Below are positions 21,345-30,385 of a stretch of DNA of 38,934 nt, piece after piece. A program made the position numbers and the translations under genes. The notes beneath the pieces were generated by a model, which saw only the letters and a list, made by a program, of their open reading frames with translations, did no database searches and was not told the origin of the DNA. The first letter of the stretch is position 1. Each line of letters opens with the position of its first letter. The DNA is from a virus: IMG/VR virus record IMGVR_UViG_3300029286_000115, positions 1-38,934 of that record; one strand, given 5' to 3'.

Positions 21345-23227
21345 TTTGACTTATCCACTTGTTTAAGTGTTTCAATTTTATTGTCCAATTCTTTGATTGC
21401 TCCGAGCATAATTGAAATCAAAGCTGTTGTTTCTGCTCCGTCCTCTGCCATAACTTTTACCGTTTTTATTTTTTTACCTTCAACGACTTCCTCCATTGCA
21501 TAGGGTTTATCGTCTTTGTCGCGCTTCAAAAGTTTTCCGTCGTGGTCTGCGGCCGGTTTATAAACAACTTTTGGCATTGTCTTGTAATCCAATTTTGGCT
21601 TTCCGTAAATTGTTAAATCGGTCGGGTGTTTTTTTATGGATTTTATAGCTTCTAAATCAGTAACAACTCTGCCGTCCTGCAACTCAACTCCTTCGTCAAA
21701 CCAACCCAAGCAACCTCTGTCTGTTAAAGTTTTATAACTGACGTCATTCCAATATCTTGTTGCACCTCCCAAGTTATAAGTTCCTGCTCCGTATGGATCA
21801 AAGTGTGCTTGCCAAATTGTATATGTGTTATAAAAATCGCAAATCACTGTTGACCCCCAAATAATTTGTCCATAAGTTGAATTAAATCTGATATAGTCAA
21901 CATATAAATTACTCCAATAATATGTTGAAGTTCCCAAGTCGTAAGAGTTAGCGGCCGAAGGTCTGACAACCCCTCCGCAAACAACCGAAGCCGGAGTGAT
22001 GTTTAATCCATTTGATGTTGAGCTATGGTGTGCTGACGCGTCCCCAACGTGGCTGTCATAAGAGTTTTTAAAAGTTGCAACGTCAACTCCGTCAACGTTT
22101 CCGGTTACAATTATATTTCCTGCAAAATATCCGTCTTTCCACGCCTTGCCGGAAGCACCGAAATCGTATGCGTTGTTTGCGTATGGTATTAACTCTGCGT
22201 CAATTGGCAAATCTGCTGTTACTCCTCCAATTGTTGAAAGCAAAGATAATCTGATTGTAGTTGGATCGTTGGCGTCCCACGTTACGGTTATCCCTCCGTC
22301 ATTATCTGCGTTGCCAGAAGCCCCCAAACTTGCAAAACCCATACTACCCTTTCCACTCAAACTCAAATATGTGCCTCCCCCTGCCGCCATTCCAACTCCC
22401 GACATTAAGTTTAAAGGGTTATAATCTGTAAAAATTGTAGCAGAAACGTCGCCGTCCTCATTCCAAAATTCAATATCATTGTTTGCACCACTTATAACCA
22501 CCCTATCAACAGTCAACAATGCAGATGTTTGTATTGTTCCACCGGTAACAGTAACTCCGTTAATTTCCCCTGCGTTTAAAATAAAAGCTGTAATTGCCCC
22601 AGTCGTTCCGTCCACTGCAATGGTTGTAATGCCGGCTGAATTTCTGGCCAGCAAACCATTAGGCGAAATTCGTATATCGCCAGAAACTCCGTTGACATAA
22701 CTGCCAATTTGTATTGCTCCCGAAGCCCCGAAAGTGAAAGCTCCCAAAATTGTTTTTGCCGAAGTATTAAAATTAGCGTCTGAAAAGTGTCCTGCACTAT
22801 CTATTGCCGAAGCCAAGATTGCTGTTGAGCGCCCAGAAACCGTGCCGATTAAATCCAAAGCTCCTGTGGCTATGGTATATTTTAATTTTGTTGCGTCTGA
22901 AATTGAACCGAAATATAAACCCTCTGACCCGATATAATATCCGTCGTGGGTTGTGTCTGTAAAAGATGTTTTGCCAAATCTAACCGTGCCACCTGTAATT
23001 ATAATTGAGCTGGCTGTTACCACTCCTGCCATTGTTACTTTAAATGGAGCTGTGGCAAAAGTTTTCCCTCCCAAAAATATACCGTCCTCGTCGGCTCTGA
23101 AAACGTTTGTGCCTCCGTCCCCGATATTAAGTTCTCTTAAATTAGACAAAAACGTCGCCCCTTGATCGGCAATGGACTGGTCTGCTAACGCGATATTTGT
23201 AAATGGCTCAATGATTTTGTCTGACAT
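21341..23227 (-). CDS. Tail fibre / appendage protein, 628 aa
   Basis: I start it at the ATG at 23225-23227 (MSDKIIEPF), just after the upstream stop; an upstream TTG would overlap that gene. The sequence is Gly/Ser/Thr/Asn-rich with repeated short beta motifs. Examples are AELIPYANNAYDFGASGKAWKD, AANSYDLGTSTYYWSNLY and AGTYNLGGATRYWNDV, three copies of a fibre repeat of the form D/NLG-(x)-YW-(x). The C-terminus (LLSIMLGAIKELDNK-like, with KTVKVMAEDGAE) resembles the end of an intramolecular chaperone (S74-type) domain, but the catalytic region is not clearly visible. It probably forms a trimeric receptor-binding fibre. Confidence 0.75.
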   Translation of the reverse strand: MSDKIIEPFTNIALADQSIADQGATFLSNLRELNIGDGGTNVFRADEDGIFLGGKTFATAPFKVTMAGVVTASSIIITGGTVRFGKTSFTDTTHDGYYIGSEGLYFGSISDATKLKYTIATGALDLIGTVSGRSTAILASAIDSAGHFSDANFNTSAKTILGAFTFGASGAIQIGSYVNGVSGDIRISPNGLLARNSAGITTIAVDGTTGAITAFILNAGEINGVTVTGGTIQTSALLTVDRVVISGANNDIEFWNEDGDVSATIFTDYNPLNLMSGVGMAAGGGTYLSLSGKGSMGFASLGASGNADNDGGITVTWDANDPTTIRLSLLSTIGGVTADLPIDAELIPYANNAYDFGASGKAWKDGYFAGNIIVTGNVDGVDVATFKNSYDSHVGDASAHHSSTSNGLNITPASVVCGGVVRPSAANSYDLGTSTYYWSNLYVDYIRFNSTYGQIIWGSTVICDFYNTYTIWQAHFDPYGAGTYNLGGATRYWNDVSYKTLTDRGCLGWFDEGVELQDGRVVTDLEAIKSIKKHPTDLTIYGKPKLDYKTMPKVVYKPAADHDGKLLKRDKDDKPYAMEEVVEGKKIKTVKVMAEDGAETTALISIMLGAIKELDNKIETLKQVDKSN

Positions 23228-23231
23228 AATT

Positions 23232-24902
23232 TTATGCAAAGTTAAACTCTGCAATTTCTATTTCGGGAGCGTTGTTTATGTTTGCCCCTGTTGCCGCATT
23301 GCTCTCAACCTTAATTTCAATTGCATTGGCTTCCGGTAATGCTTCTTTTAAATAAACTGTTTTTCTTATTGCGTCCACAACCGTTGTGGCTTCTGTCCAA
23401 GTTGTTGCGTAATTTGCTTTATAATAGATTTTAATTGAGCTGTCGTTTGGCAAAGACCTATAACCGACATAACCGGAAAGTGCTTTGCTGTCGTTTCTGG
23501 CCACGTTGACAACCCTCGTGGAAAAATATGCCGAAGTTACTTTGGCTGTTGTGTCTAATTTATCAACTCCATAATTAGCGCAAGTGTGAACGCCTGATTG
23601 CGTCCCAGACGTTACCACGCGCCCTGTGGTGCTGACTGTATCTATGGCGTGGGCATATGTGTCGTATAGGTGAAAAGTGTTTGCGTCAACCACTCTTAAA
23701 TAATAATAAGTGGAGGCCGTAACCCCTGTTGGTAAAGCTCCTGTGGTTGTAAACATAATCGGCGTGCCGTTTGTCTGTCCGTGAGCTGTCCAAGTAACAA
23801 CACCCGGATTGGCGATTGTCATTGTAATTGTGTCGCTGTTTTTCCAGCCAACCAGCAAAGTCGTGCCAACCATTTCAACAGAGCCAATATCAACGCCGAC
23901 AACTCTGCCTGTTGAAATCAACCACTCTAAATTTATAACTTTTGGATAATTTCTGTCGTAACCTCCAATTGAATAAATACCCTGCTTTGTTGGATTTCCC
24001 GAAACGTTTGAAACTCCAAAGAGAGGAAGCCCAAACATATTGACTGACGCGTTCGGATAAATTGTCGCTTCGCCTGCACCTGTCCAGTCGCCCGGTATTC
24101 TTTTATAATTTTCCAGTTGAGAACCATTGTATAAATATAAATTGCCTTTTGTGCCGGCTGACACCAAAGCAAAGTTGTCTGTCTTTAAAAAGCAATTGAT
24201 CCCAATTTCCGGTATTTCGTCTGACACAGAAAAAGAACCAGACCACGTATTCCAGCGTAAAATTTCTGTGGCAACTTGATAGACGGTTACGAAAGTCCCC
24301 AGTAAAATATCTGTCAAAATCTTTCCCAGTGATTTTATTCTTAAAGGTGTGGCAATATCCAAAGCCGAAGCCGAGTAAACCCCAGCGTCAACCTGTGCTA
24401 AATCTTTGCCGTCGCCTACGTATAAAACTTGATTGACTTCTTTAAAAGGGTGAAATTCTGTGTCTGTGTTAGCGAAAGTTTGCCAGTTGTCGTCCCTTGT
24501 TGACCAGTCCGTCGGAGCGGCCACTGCCACGCGTCCTAAACGGCTTTGCATTGAGTAATAAATGTAACCTTGATATTCCCACGCGTCTATTATTCCGGCT
24601 GTTCCGGCGGCTGGCGCGGCTGTCTGCAAAAGCGAATAAGCTCCGGCTGATGTTCTTTTCCAAATCTTGCCGGTTACTGATCCGAATAAATATGTGTTTC
24701 CGTCCGAGCAAGGCAAAATCCTTTTGACGAGTTCTGTAATTACAACACCACTTTCTTTGGAAAGTTTTTGATTGTTTTTTAAAATGCCCGGCTCGCTGTG
24801 AATATCAAACCCGACAAGCTCTGCAACAGAGTTTGCTTGACCTTGATATTTGCTGTCGGCAATACCTCCCAAATTGAAATCTTTTTGTTGTATTATAACC
24901 AT
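23232..24902 (-). CDS. Tail-tip beta-propeller-like protein with an inserted beta domain, 556 aa
   Basis: Residues about 50-340 contain repeated aromatic beta strands of propeller type (NTYLFGSVTGKIWKR, GYIYYSMQSRLGRV, NQVLYVGDGKDLAQV, GNLYLYNGSQLENYKR, QGIYSIGGYDRNY). Residues about 355-440 (TITMTIANPGVVTWTAHGQ, NGTPIMFTTTGALPTG, YYYLRVVDANTFHLYDT) match a mobile beta domain seen inside many phage tail proteins. It looks inserted, because the propeller-type sequence resumes after it. The C-terminal about 90 residues resemble a jelly-roll ending. It lies next to the fibre gene, so a host-contact or tail-tip role is likely. The start is in the CTATG context. Confidence 0.65.
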   Translation of the reverse strand: MVIIQQKDFNLGGIADSKYQGQANSVAELVGFDIHSEPGILKNNQKLSKESGVVITELVKRILPCSDGNTYLFGSVTGKIWKRTSAGAYSLLQTAAPAAGTAGIIDAWEYQGYIYYSMQSRLGRVAVAAPTDWSTRDDNWQTFANTDTEFHPFKEVNQVLYVGDGKDLAQVDAGVYSASALDIATPLRIKSLGKILTDILLGTFVTVYQVATEILRWNTWSGSFSVSDEIPEIGINCFLKTDNFALVSAGTKGNLYLYNGSQLENYKRIPGDWTGAGEATIYPNASVNMFGLPLFGVSNVSGNPTKQGIYSIGGYDRNYPKVINLEWLISTGRVVGVDIGSVEMVGTTLLVGWKNSDTITMTIANPGVVTWTAHGQTNGTPIMFTTTGALPTGVTASTYYYLRVVDANTFHLYDTYAHAIDTVSTTGRVVTSGTQSGVHTCANYGVDKLDTTAKVTSAYFSTRVVNVARNDSKALSGYVGYRSLPNDSSIKIYYKANYATTWTEATTVVDAIRKTVYLKEALPEANAIEIKVESNAATGANINNAPEIEIAEFNFA

Positions 24903-24910
24903 AGTTTTAT

Positions 24911-25237
24911 TTATTTAATAAACACGTGTGCGACAATTGCAATGGCTTCGGCCACAATTCCCATAAGCACTCCGCGCACTCCCCATTTGAGCCAAGCAAT
25001 ATCCGACTTGCTTTCAGTGTCCCTCTTGATGTTGGTTTCTGGGTCAAAGAATTTTTTAAGCCAACCGACGTCATTATTCAGACAACCGTAACTTTTATCT
25101 ATCGTATTTAATTTGTCTGTTAAGTGAGCAACGTGATTGGTCAAATTAACCTTGATGTTTTCAATATCTTTTTTTATAGGGTCTAATTTCTCGTCCAACG
25201 CGTCCCTTATCATTTGTTTTATTTCGGCGTTTTCCAT
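24911..25237 (-). CDS. Coiled-coil protein with C-terminal membrane helix (holin- or XhlA-like), 108 aa
   Basis: I start it at ATG 25235-25237, directly after the stop of the 1199-residue gene. An N-terminal coiled coil (MIRDALDEKLDPIKKDIENI, then LTNHVAHLTDKLNTIDKSYG) is followed by a linker (WLKKFFDPETNIKRD) and a C-terminal hydrophobic helix (VLMGIVAEAIAIVAHVFI). This topology matches XhlA-type lysis or holin-associated proteins. Because the lysis cassette is 12 kb away, a tail-associated membrane component is an alternative. Confidence 0.55.
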   Translation of the reverse strand: MENAEIKQMIRDALDEKLDPIKKDIENIKVNLTNHVAHLTDKLNTIDKSYGCLNNDVGWLKKFFDPETNIKRDTESKSDIAWLKWGVRGVLMGIVAEAIAIVAHVFIK

Positions 25238-25238
25238 T

Positions 25239-28200
25239 TTAGTTGTCATTTCTACTTATTTTTTTCCACACTCCGTTGGTTACTCTGGCGACCTTTTTCC
25301 AAAGCCCAACTTGTATGCCGTTTAATACAAATTTTGTTTTATCCCAGCGAGCAATCACTCTCTGCGTAAAAATCCTGCCGGTTAATTTTGCAATTAAAGG
25401 ATTGATAACATTCAAAACTTCTGTGAAAATCCTGCCTGTCTGGTATGTTGATCGTCCGACTATAATCATAAACTCTGTCAAAATCCTCGTCATTGCCACG
25501 TTGAATTTGAAAGCAACCGCGACCACTTCAATAAGAACCTTTGAGATAGTCCCCAAAATAAATGTTCCGGTTACGTTGACGACTTCTGTAAATATCTTGC
25601 CTGCTTGATTAAAGGCATTGCCGGCGACCCCCACAATCTCTGTAAAAGTTCTGCTCAATTCCCAAACTTTTGTATATTCTGCAACAATGTTGACTGTTTC
25701 CAATAAGAGTTTTGAAATCGTCCCAAGCACAAACTCCCCAACGACTGCAATTGTTTCAACAAAGATTTTTATGTTTTGGTTTACTAAATTTACGGACACA
25801 CTGACTACTTCTGAAAACACTCTGGCCGGCAGAGATTTGTTGACCTTCTCAACGATATTTATTGTTTCAGTTAAGAGTTTTGAAATCGTGCCTAAAACAA
25901 ACGTGCTGACAACCTCAATTGTTTCTGTAAAAGTTTTCCCAGCTTGATTGAAAGCGTTACCGGTAACTGCCAGCATTTCTGAAAGCACCCTGCTTAAAGT
26001 CCACGCCTTTGAATAATCCGGCATTACAATAACTCTTTGGACGATAACCTTGCCAATAGCCCAGCTTCCAAGAGCTGAAACGGCCGCAATAGCTTCTGCA
26101 AACGTCTTGCCTGCCATTTTATAGGCCTGCCCTGCGAATTTTACGCTGTCGGCGAGTATTCTATGCTGTGTCTTTTTAAACAGTGTTGTAGCCCCTGCTA
26201 CGACGCGCTGGCTGAATACTCTGGCCATAGCGTTGCCTGCCATTGCTCCAATTGCATTGATAACTTCTGAAAATATCTTTGCCGTTTGTAAAACCATATT
26301 TGAGGCAACCTGTATTGTTTCTGTGAAAATGGTGTTTCTGCCTTCATTAAAAATTAAATGCACCGGCACAAGCTCCCTTAATAATTTACCGATTGCAAAC
26401 GATCCGAAAGCCAAAACAATTTTTATTGTTTCTGTAAATTCGTATGCCCTTGCGATTAAGAAGTTGACACCCATTGCCACGTTCTCTAAAAATACCCTTG
26501 CCAAAGCGTATGTGAATAATGGCAAAACTCTGATTGTCTGCACAAAAGTTTTGCTGGAAGTTTTTACAAAGCTCACTGTTGCCGTTAAATTTTCAGTGAG
26601 TTCTACAAACTGCGTCTTTGCAAACAACCACGAAGTCGCTCCGGTTAAAACTTCAACAAAAGTTTTTCCGGCTTTTTTCGCCAACAAAGGCGTAACCCTC
26701 AATGTCTGTCTGAATAACCGGCTTATACTTGTTAATTTTGAAAATGAAACACTGACAACTTCTGAAATTGTTTTATAGGCAACCAACCCCATTAAAAGCG
26801 ACGAAACAACCTCAATTGATTGCGTAATAATTTTTGCCCTCATTACTGTCCTTGTGCTGGAAACAATCAATCTGCTCGTGAGTGTAATCATTTGAGCGAA
26901 TATGCCTGTTGGTATAGCAACAACTCTCTCTGTTAAAACTCGTGCCATTGAGAATATGTTTTGTGAAGCGACCACAATGGATTGCGAGAAAGAGCGACCG
27001 ATTGATTTTACTACTGACGACGAAACTGATATTGTTTCGCTGATTATTCTCAAAGCACTTAAAACCCTTGTTGTCGCTGGGCTAATTATATTTATAATTT
27101 CCGTGTATGTTTCTAAAATAACCTTGTAGGACACAAAAACCGAAGCGACCACAATGGATTGCACGAGAGTTTTTGCTGTTGTAAATAAGACCGTTGACGC
27201 AATAGACAATGCGTTCGTAAAAGTTTTATATGTAATTTTAGCAAGGTTTGTTGCTACCGAAACCAAAGACGTTAAAGCCCTTGAAAGAAAAAAGTGAAAT
27301 TCGTCGTTATAAACAGTTACAATCACATCATCTAAATCAAACGAGTTTGCAGAACCTCCTACGAAAATAAGTTGTGTTGATAACGCCGTCCCGACAATTT
27401 CATATCTGCCATTGCCAGACACCTGCCCTTTATTTTGAGTTAGTATGCCGGCTTTAATTCCACACGTCCCAGTTCCCGAAAAACTTTGCACTGTAAAACA
27501 AATTCTGTATCTGCGCCTAACTGTAAATACGTTTTCCTGTTTTAAATCCTCAACCCCTCCGGCAGTCCAGTGAGCCAAGCTATTGCTAAAAGTCCACGGC
27601 GAGTTAAATTCCCAATTGGCTGTTGTGTCAAAGTGTCCATTTAAAATTGTGCTGGGCTTCATATTCACTCCAACCCTTGAAATAAAAGTTTTCGCCGTTG
27701 ATAAAAGTTTTGACGACAGAGCAACAATCCTTGCAGTGAAAGTTTTGCTGGTTAATAAAATCTTTGTTGAAGTAGCAACTACCCTCAAAATAAATGCTCT
27801 TGTTGTTAATTTTAACAAAATATGGTTAGGTATTACTCTTTCTGTCAAAGTTTTTAATGTTATTGCTATTTCTGCACCAATTGTTACCAAAGTATTGTTA
27901 AAAGAATTATAATTTGCTTTAATCCAAGCGGCACTACGGTTTGTATCAGATATTCTCCAATTTTCAATTTTACCATTAAAAGGCATTAGAGTTTCAGCAC
28001 TTTCATAACCACCACAATCTTGTTGAACCGTATTATCCTGCGAAGGTGTATAATTATCACTATCTACTTCTGCCCCGTCTATATACATCTTTTTAGAATT
28101 TCCTGCATAATTTGCTACCAAAACAACGTAATGCCACCCATTTGTGATTGCCGCCTCTAAAGAAACAGTGGTATCGTAGTAAGTATTAAATCTTAATAAA

Positions 28201-28838
28201 CTGTTAAAAATATCCAATCCACCAAACCCACCTTGACCGTAAAATATGTTTTGTGTTTTTGTTGCTTCTGCAACATTGTCTGAATTAACCCAAGCGTCAA
28301 AGGTATAAGCAGACCTTGTCGCAATGGTATTGGTCGTATCTATGTAGTCGTTAGTTCCGTCAAAATCTTGACATTTAGATATTTTACCGTCTGCTTGCGC
28401 CGGTTCTGCGTTCCCCCTTTTTGTTCCGTTGTTTCCCTTTATAGCAATCACAATTGTATCTGAATTATCGTCATTTAATGGTAAAACTGCTGTAAAATTT
28501 GCGTCATAAGCATTTGCCGCGTCTGATCCGTCGGAAGCACCAGAGTTTCCATAATACATATAAAAAACAGTATCAACAGAACCAGATACGCTTGGTATTT
28601 TAACTATATATTCTGCTAAATCATTTGTATCGTCGTGCCTCCTTCTCTCATACTTTAAAAGAGTTGTCCCGTCAGAAGCAGTAAATCTTATATCGTTTCC
28701 GGTAGTTAATGCTTTTGAAAAATCAAAATTTGCTGATGTTAATTTTACTAAAACCGTCAAATCAGTTAAATCTGCATCAATTTTTGTTTGGTCTATCGTT
28801 ATTGATTTTTTATATAACCAACCGTTTAAAAAAGCCAT
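25239..28838 (-). CDS. Giant repeat-rich adhesin: DUF2341, LamG-like, carbohydrate-binding-like and about 35 short repeats
   Basis: In this 1199-residue protein, residues 1-120 match the DUF2341 type (WLYKKSITID, FYMYYGNSGASDGSDA). About 125-325 form a concanavalin/LamG-like lectin (CQDFDGTNDYIDT, AYTFDAWVNS, KMYIDGAEVDS). About 395-510 look like a CBM4/9-like jelly roll (ILNGHFDTTANWEF, SFDLDDVIVTV). The rest is a string of roughly 19-residue repeats of the form (K/R)-x-F-x-E-x-(I/V)-x-V, for example KIFTEVVNVTGTFILGTIS. They begin before the jelly roll and continue to about residue 1170. The lectin modules imply binding to surface glycans, and the repeats probably form a long stalk. The stop is followed at once by the coiled-coil gene. 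Confidence 0.78.
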   Translation of the reverse strand: MAFLNGWLYKKSITIDQTKIDADLTDLTVLVKLTSANFDFSKALTTGNDIRFTASDGTTLLKYERRRHDDTNDLAEYIVKIPSVSGSVDTVFYMYYGNSGASDGSDAANAYDANFTAVLPLNDDNSDTIVIAIKGNNGTKRGNAEPAQADGKISKCQDFDGTNDYIDTTNTIATRSAYTFDAWVNSDNVAEATKTQNIFYGQGGFGGLDIFNSLLRFNTYYDTTVSLEAAITNGWHYVVLVANYAGNSKKMYIDGAEVDSDNYTPSQDNTVQQDCGGYESAETLMPFNGKIENWRISDTNRSAAWIKANYNSFNNTLVTIGAEIAITLKTLTERVIPNHILLKLTTRAFILRVVATSTKILLTSKTFTARIVALSSKLLSTAKTFISRVGVNMKPSTILNGHFDTTANWEFNSPWTFSNSLAHWTAGGVEDLKQENVFTVRRRYRICFTVQSFSGTGTCGIKAGILTQNKGQVSGNGRYEIVGTALSTQLIFVGGSANSFDLDDVIVTVYNDEFHFFLSRALTSLVSVATNLAKITYKTFTNALSIASTVLFTTAKTLVQSIVVASVFVSYKVILETYTEIINIISPATTRVLSALRIISETISVSSSVVKSIGRSFSQSIVVASQNIFSMARVLTERVVAIPTGIFAQMITLTSRLIVSSTRTVMRAKIITQSIEVVSSLLMGLVAYKTISEVVSVSFSKLTSISRLFRQTLRVTPLLAKKAGKTFVEVLTGATSWLFAKTQFVELTENLTATVSFVKTSSKTFVQTIRVLPLFTYALARVFLENVAMGVNFLIARAYEFTETIKIVLAFGSFAIGKLLRELVPVHLIFNEGRNTIFTETIQVASNMVLQTAKIFSEVINAIGAMAGNAMARVFSQRVVAGATTLFKKTQHRILADSVKFAGQAYKMAGKTFAEAIAAVSALGSWAIGKVIVQRVIVMPDYSKAWTLSRVLSEMLAVTGNAFNQAGKTFTETIEVVSTFVLGTISKLLTETINIVEKVNKSLPARVFSEVVSVSVNLVNQNIKIFVETIAVVGEFVLGTISKLLLETVNIVAEYTKVWELSRTFTEIVGVAGNAFNQAGKIFTEVVNVTGTFILGTISKVLIEVVAVAFKFNVAMTRILTEFMIIVGRSTYQTGRIFTEVLNVINPLIAKLTGRIFTQRVIARWDKTKFVLNGIQVGLWKKVARVTNGVWKKISRNDN

Positions 28839-28844
28839 TGTTTT

Positions 28845-29603
28845 TTATTTACCTTTTAAGTTTTCTGAAAGCGTGATTGCTCCTCTCAACGGCTCGTTGA
28901 GTGCCGGCAATTCCTCGCCCTCTTGCTCAAAGCGCACGAATTTTGGCTTGCCTAAATGCACAGGTCTTATTCTTGCGTCAACAAAGATTTCAAATCCTTC
29001 TGCCTTTGCCCTTTCTGAAAAGCACATATCCTCTGAAACATTGCGCAAAGTAACTCCGTGTTCTTTTGTAATATGCGTTTCGTGTATAAATTCAAATGGA
29101 GTGCCATTGTGCTTTGCGAATAACGCCTCAAAGCATTGCCTCTTGATCAACATACAAGCCCCACCGATTGCGTCCACTGATATTAAGTGTCCTTTGGAAA
29201 CGTCCAGCTCTTTTTTGCTTCTGTATTTGTTGACCGTCCTTCCGTCCCCGATATAAAAGTCATATTTATCAAACACGCAAAGCGAGTGTTGTCCGTTTTC
29301 CCTGACGTTCCTTGTGAGCATAGGCGCGCCCACAATATCTTTGTCGTCCTCTAAAAGTTTAACCAGAGTGTCCGGCGGCAATACTCCGTCGTCGTCTGCA
29401 AAGAATAAATAATCAACCTGCAACCTCACGGCCATTTCAACAAGATAATTTCTGGCCGCGTCAACTGCCTGCCTTTCAACTATCAAAAGCGAAGTCGGGC
29501 AAGGTCTTGTCATTTTATAAAGTCCGTCAACCGTGTAGGCCGACAAATATCCCGACGCACAAGGTATTCCGATTAAAACTTTTTTTTGTTGTAGATTTTC
29601 CAT
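28845..29603 (-). CDS. GT-A-type glycosyltransferase
   Basis: This 252-residue GT-A fold protein has an N-terminal nucleotide-sugar region (KVLIGIPCASGYLS), then YLFFADDDGVLPPDTL with the metal-binding DxD motif (about residues 85-100). IVGAPMLTR, GGACMLIKR and SEDMCFSERAKAEGFEIFVDARI follow, as in family-2-like enzymes. It probably transfers a sugar, perhaps to virion proteins or host surface glycans. It is encoded inside the virion gene block, directly before the lectin-bearing adhesin. Its ATG lies in AATCGCCACTATGG, sharing the motif seen at the portal start. Confidence 0.8.
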   Translation of the reverse strand: MENLQQKKVLIGIPCASGYLSAYTVDGLYKMTRPCPTSLLIVERQAVDAARNYLVEMAVRLQVDYLFFADDDGVLPPDTLVKLLEDDKDIVGAPMLTRNVRENGQHSLCVFDKYDFYIGDGRTVNKYRSKKELDVSKGHLISVDAIGGACMLIKRQCFEALFAKHNGTPFEFIHETHITKEHGVTLRNVSEDMCFSERAKAEGFEIFVDARIRPVHLGKPKFVRFEQEGEELPALNEPLRGAITLSENLKGK

Positions 29604-29605
29604 AG

Positions 29606-29771
29606 TGGCGATTTTTATTTAATTTTATAAAAAGGGGGGTAGTCGGAAGCCCTTTTTGTTTCAATGTCCCGAAGGACTGATTTGCACAAAGTGCGTGGCT
29701 GGGCTACCCCATAACGGCGAGTTGCTGACTTTGCAACCCTATCCTTGCCCTTATATGTGAAGGGCAAAGGA
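29606..29771 (-). ncRNA. Candidate structured RNA between tail gene and glycosyltransferase
   Basis: No credible ORF is present. On the minus strand, GGGGTAG (29704-29710) pairs perfectly with CTACCCC (29636-29642), which is followed by CCTTTTT as in an intrinsic terminator. Inside lie GTCC-UUCG-GGAC (29666-29677, an extra-stable C(UUCG)G loop) and GCAC-UUU-GUGC (29684-29694). Upstream are GTTGC/GCAAC with a seven-base loop (29721-29737) and TTGCCCTT/AAGGGCAA (29745-29767). Five ordered hairpins in about 140 bases suggest a functional RNA or attenuator before the glycosyltransferase gene. It is not a tRNA: I find no T-loop and no U33 in any seven-base loop. Confidence 0.55.
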
Positions 29772-29780
29772 GGGCAACAA

Positions 29781-30365
29781 TTAAGCGGCTGTGTCCACGT
29801 CAAATTTCCAAGTAACTTGCAAACTGTCGCCGGAGGCAACGTTAATTGCAGAGAATACTTGTCGTGCTAACAAAGTGCCTGTTGAGGCCGCGTTCAAAAC
29901 TCCGCTTTCAGTAATGGCAAATGTGCCACCGTCTGTAAAGTTGAAGGTGTTTTGAAGTTGAGCTGTGTCGCCTGCTGTGTCTGTTGTAACAACAGAAACG
30001 GAAGCGGAAGCTCTGCCTCCACCAGAGGTTGTGATTTCACTGGCGAGTTGTGTATCGGCGTCTGCGGCGGCGGCTGTTCCGACACCGAGAGCGATATATG
30101 TAAAAGCGGCCGGTGTTCCCGATCCGTTTATACGAGCGGCAATTCCAGCTACTCCAACAGTTGTTATCAAGTTACTGATAACCAACTTTGTTGAGAAGCG
30201 GCCGAATAAAGGTGAAGTCAAGTTTGGGGAAACTAAACCTCTTTTTAACAACCACATATAAAACTTATTTGGTTGGAAAAGTTGTTTTAAATTTCCTTCG
30301 CTATCTCTCAACTTGTATTCAACGTTTTCGTTCAAGCCGAATTTGGCTTTTGGTAGAAAGTTCAT
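29781..30365 (-). CDS. Structural beta-rich tail/head protein, 194 aa
   Basis: The N-terminal 40 residues are charged and helical (MNFLPKAKFGLNENVEYKLRDSE...). The rest is an Ala/Gly/Ser/Thr-rich beta domain (AFTYIALGVGTAAAA, TQLASEITTSGGGRASASV, NTFNFTDGGTFAITESGVLNA). This make-up is common in small phage head- or tail-associated proteins of unknown detail. The position after the head-completion genes fits a connector, decoration or tail component. The CTATG start context is used. Confidence 0.6.
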   Translation of the reverse strand: MNFLPKAKFGLNENVEYKLRDSEGNLKQLFQPNKFYMWLLKRGLVSPNLTSPLFGRFSTKLVISNLITTVGVAGIAARINGSGTPAAFTYIALGVGTAAAADADTQLASEITTSGGGRASASVSVVTTDTAGDTAQLQNTFNFTDGGTFAITESGVLNAASTGTLLARQVFSAINVASGDSLQVTWKFDVDTAA

Positions 30366-30385
30366 AGTTGAATTTTTTTTAGTTT

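Noticed and set aside
29636-29710. Possible tRNA closed by a 7-bp GGGGTAG/CTACCCC stem
   Set aside because: There is no D-arm or T-loop consensus and the seven-base loops lack U33 and a usable anticodon context on either strand.
29615-29839. 74-codon minus-strand ORF over the gap before the glycosyltransferase
   Set aside because: It starts inside the 194-residue structural gene in another frame, has unnatural composition, and crosses the UUCG and terminator-like stems.
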